This document shows positions 61,401 to 64,000 of a stretch of 64,000 bases of DNA, one piece after another. The notes beneath the pieces were generated by a model. It saw only the letters and a program-made list of their open reading frames with translations. It did no database searches and was not told the origin of the DNA. The stretch is from Amphibalanus amphitrite (lineage: Eukaryota; Arthropoda; Thecostraca; Balanomorpha; Balanidae), in contig NW_024881530.1 of NCBI RefSeq assembly GCF_019059575.1, forward strand, positions 1,527,501-1,591,500. The letters run 5' to 3'. Position 1 is the stretch's first letter. Each line of letters opens with the position of its first letter. The translations under genes and the position numbers were made by a program.

Positions 61401-62407
61401 TATCGTCATGGAGAGAGACGGTTGTATGATGAAAATGGATGGGAAGTGGTCAGCTTCTCCGTCTCTTCCGCAACCTGGCTACATTTTGCACGAGGCAGTT
61501 GTATTGTATCCAAAGGAGCCAATGAATATTCTCCCTTTCATGTAGCTTACATAGCATGACAGTTGCATGGCATCATGGAGCAAGCATTTTCAAACAAACA
61601 TTTTTATGAGCGTAGCAAGCATTTTCAAAATCATTTTCAGGAATCAAAAAAGATCTAATAACTTGTTTTCACAAGCAAAGCTTATTATTAACATGTTGAT
61701 TTTATTTCAATCATGAACAATGACTACTGCCAGTACATATTCTGTCCATCCAAGAGAGCTGTCTCGGTCACGTTTTTCATAGCGCAGAGCGTAACGTTTA
61801 ACGATGCCATGCCTTATAAGTCAACCAAACTGCTATAATATCGCCCCTGTCGGTGAAATATGATCACTTCCAGTAGACATATGTATGTTGTGTAAGCTCG
61901 AGCAGAAGTCTTAAAATAAGAGCATAAATTTTATGAATTTTATGCATTATTTACGACACATCTAGGCTCTGCAGCACGTCAAACACTTTCTCTTCGTGCT
62001 GCTATAAGGTACGCTCATAATGCATTAAAATATTGGCGAAAAGCACGCAACTTCTGTGACGCAAGACGCCCGGCTGAGGGTATGTGCGACACCTGCAGTA
62101 GACGTCTGTTTGACAGCAAAGACGGGAGAATTGGTTTTGATTTCTGTTAGATTAGTTAAGTTGTTTCCAGTTATACCACGTCCATTTCCACACAATGATT
62201 TCACGGAGCATCTAAAGAAAAGTGACACAAATTACCTACGCATAACTGGGCCAGGCCTAGCCTATTGCAGGCCAGCTACTCACGTGCCTAGCATAGCCAA
62301 GACCGCGTATAAGCACAAATCAAACATCGGCTGCCAAATTCCTTTTTTATCTGTTGCGTCTGATGCGTGTTTATATTGTGATTTGTGACGGATATCACAA
62401 CACTTAC
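58431..62407. other. Non-coding stretch with enhancer-like blocks
   Basis: 58710-59050 and 60040-60450 combine ATCGAT/TTATCG words with TAATTA cores and CpG words; 61090-61330 is similar. These look like regulatory elements, by inference only. 60650-60830 is GC-rich with a plus-strand frame from ATGGAGGAGGATCC that has no splice support. 61560-62400 is AT-rich. Confidence 0.35.
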
Positions 62408-62546
62408 CGAGCGTCACTGAACTGCGTAGGTCATTGTCCGTTGCATTGGCTGCCACTCGTGCTAACCATACAATAAGTTGCGCGATGAATCGAAGGCATC
62501 GTCGTGACTTCGATGTTCGGCGGTTCTGGTAATACATTGCGGTCAT
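62408..62546 (-). CDS. Possible first coding exon with hydrophobic segment (minus strand)
   Basis: A minus-strand ATG opens 46 codons ending ACG CTC G|GTAAGT (GT at 62407-62406), a full-consensus donor in phase 1. The peptide has a basic start (residues 8-19 rich in R and K), a hydrophobic stretch FIAQLIVWLARVAANA (20-35) and then a polar tail with an NAT glycosylation-type site. This layout resembles a signal peptide or signal anchor. Codon third positions are not strongly biased and the DNA is not CpG-rich, so chance is quite possible. Not recognised. Confidence 0.3.
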
Positions 62547-64000
62547 TTGATGGTGATTGGATTTTAAGTGTGCGCTGGCTGCAGAGTTATACCGAGATCA
62601 TTTGTCTGTGTGAGAGTGCGCACAATCGTTGGAGGGTCAAAGGCCAGCATTGGCTCCATAAAGTTGAACAATGAAACGCGGGTATATTCTGGCATCAAAT
62701 TGCCATCAATTGCGATTAATTTAATGTGTCAGCTTGTTATCTCACCTACGATGCTATTAAATCGAACAAAAGATTTATTGATTCGGGAAATTTTGATCAT
62801 GTTCTGCAACATTCAGCTCAGTGTAGCTTCGTCGCTGCTTCCGAGCGTCTCCATCTTAGTCGAGCCGTCGAGCCCTTCGAGCCATCGAGCTGCCATCACG
62901 TCGAGCTTCGGACGCTAACAGCCGAAATGCTGCTGGGCCAGCCACCTCAGCAGACCTGACCTTTGACCTGCGACCTGAGGCCGGCCGACCCACCGCCAAT
63001 AAACACTCGACTCGGCACGTGAGCTGCTGCAGGCCGCCAGGAAAAACAGTCATTACCGCACGGTCGACAAGGCTCATTTCAGGCCGGCTCGTGCTGGGAC
63101 CGCTGCCTTATCGCCTTCGCCACCCGGGCCGAAAATTAAATGTCCAGCTGCGGTTCCTGCACGGTATTAATAACGCATCTACAAACCGATGCTGAGATAA
63201 CAGTCATGAGTAAAAACGGGCGTCCGAACGTCTTCACTAGTGGGCAGGGCCGACTCGGCGCCACTGAGGTAGCCACTCTGACCCGCAGCGGGCGCCGGCC
63301 GCCGCCGCCGCCGCTACCGACCTGATTTGAATTCTCTGAGAAGCTCCACGGGATGTTTTGCATGCAAATACTCTCAATCGGAGGGATTTCCAGTTCATCT
63401 GGCGCGGCTCATTTGCGGTTCTGGCGCGGTCAGGTCGGGAATTTCGATTCTGGGGCGCGAGATGGGTCTGTCAGTCTGGGTCAGGATCAGAGCGCGGCCG
63501 CGGCCGCCGACGCCTGGGCGCTGGCCCGCCGGCGGTTCTGCCGCCCCACTCCTCTGCGTGCGTCGGGCCCGCGGCGGCCATGTCGATTTCCGATGGCTGG
63601 CTGTGCGCCGAGCGCTCCACAGCAATAAATCAATCACACCATCTCGCCGCCGCTCGGCGCCTGTATAAATTTCCAAACACATTATGAAAATCAGGAGGCG
63701 AGGTGAGCGAATGCGTCCCGGGTCGGCGGAAAATGCAGTCGCTACTGCACGGCGCCATGTTGGCATCCAATAGCAGCTTCGACACCGCCGCCGGCGAAAT
63801 TCAAATCGAGCCAAAGGAAAGAAGATTATAGAGAGGCGAGGCTCCCTGAATTGGAAATTGTGTGTTGATGTCTCCGTTGATGGATTTATTAAAAGAGAGC
63901 CGATCCCAAGGAGTGCCTATGAAGTGGCGGAATGGGCGCTGAAACGAGATGGAAACGATGCGGGAGAATCTTGCTTAGATTATTCTCCGACACAAAATGT
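62547..64000. other. Non-coding stretch with GC-rich blocks
   Basis: 62840-63130 repeats CGAGC words and includes TGACCTTTGACCTGCGACCT (62958-62977), a direct-repeat nuclear-receptor-type site. 63280-63600 is CpG-rich. CTGTATAAATTT near 63660 is TATA-like. AT cores are interspersed to the window end. No exon is supported. Confidence 0.4.

Noticed and set aside
63660-63700. TATA-like box followed by an ATG and GTGAGC
   Set aside because: The ATG would lie upstream of the start site expected from the TATA box.

Overview
The window is eukaryotic nuclear DNA, most likely from an arthropod; I lean to a crustacean, but nothing here fixes the taxon. Support for this: coding is limited to short ATG-to-splice-donor segments, there are long GA/CT microsatellites, and the mobile elements are of animal types (a jockey/CR1-like non-LTR retrotransposon, a Pao/BEL fragment, hAT-like, piggyBac-like and other terminal-inverted-repeat elements). 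CpG-rich islands alternate with AT-rich stretches containing TAATTA, ATCGAT and similar cores. That is the usual look of large introns and intergenic regulatory DNA around developmental regulators. No complete protein-coding gene lies in the window, and most long open frames are GC-island or microsatellite artefacts.

Genes. The best-supported exon is on the minus strand at 6344-6072. It encodes an acidic 91-residue N-terminus, ends in a consensus donor and sits in a CpG island. Other candidate first or early coding exons on the minus strand lie at 12105-12031, about 50.8-50.6 kb, about 52.8-52.55 kb and 56157-56062. All of these end in phase 0, so they could be alternative first exons, or successive exons, of one or a few large minus-strand genes running off the left edge. 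A plus-strand candidate first exon (16 codons) lies at 21559-21606, and a weaker minus-strand one with a hydrophobic segment at 62546-62408. At 33174 there is a minus-strand sequence with the form of a recursive splice site, which would fit a very long minus-strand intron. None of these proteins was recognised.

Mobile DNA. 23905-24937, 35355-36239 and the tail at about 44130-44319 belong to one TTAA-flanked, piggyBac-like non-autonomous family that is packed with AGGTCA nuclear-receptor half-sites. 43757-46896 is a hAT-like insertion with a perfect 8-bp target duplication. Inside it lie a piggyBac-family tail, a 5'-truncated non-LTR retrotransposon with an open reverse-transcriptase frame, and a second hAT-like element with its own perfect 8-bp duplication. 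48137-49310 is a TA-flanked inverted-repeat element, and 26435-27084 is a TAA-flanked candidate with seven CACGTG palindromes. 30890-30153 is a frameshifted Pao/BEL protease-domain fragment carrying an internal minisatellite. Two long near-perfect palindromes (43239-43432 and 43518-43620) sit just left of the nested hAT complex.

The rest is single-copy-looking non-coding DNA, in which I note CpG islands, homotypic motif clusters (CGTCAC near the 21.5 kb exon, CACCAAT near 16.2 kb, full CRE palindromes across the window) and microsatellites. Conservation and expression cannot be judged from one sequence.
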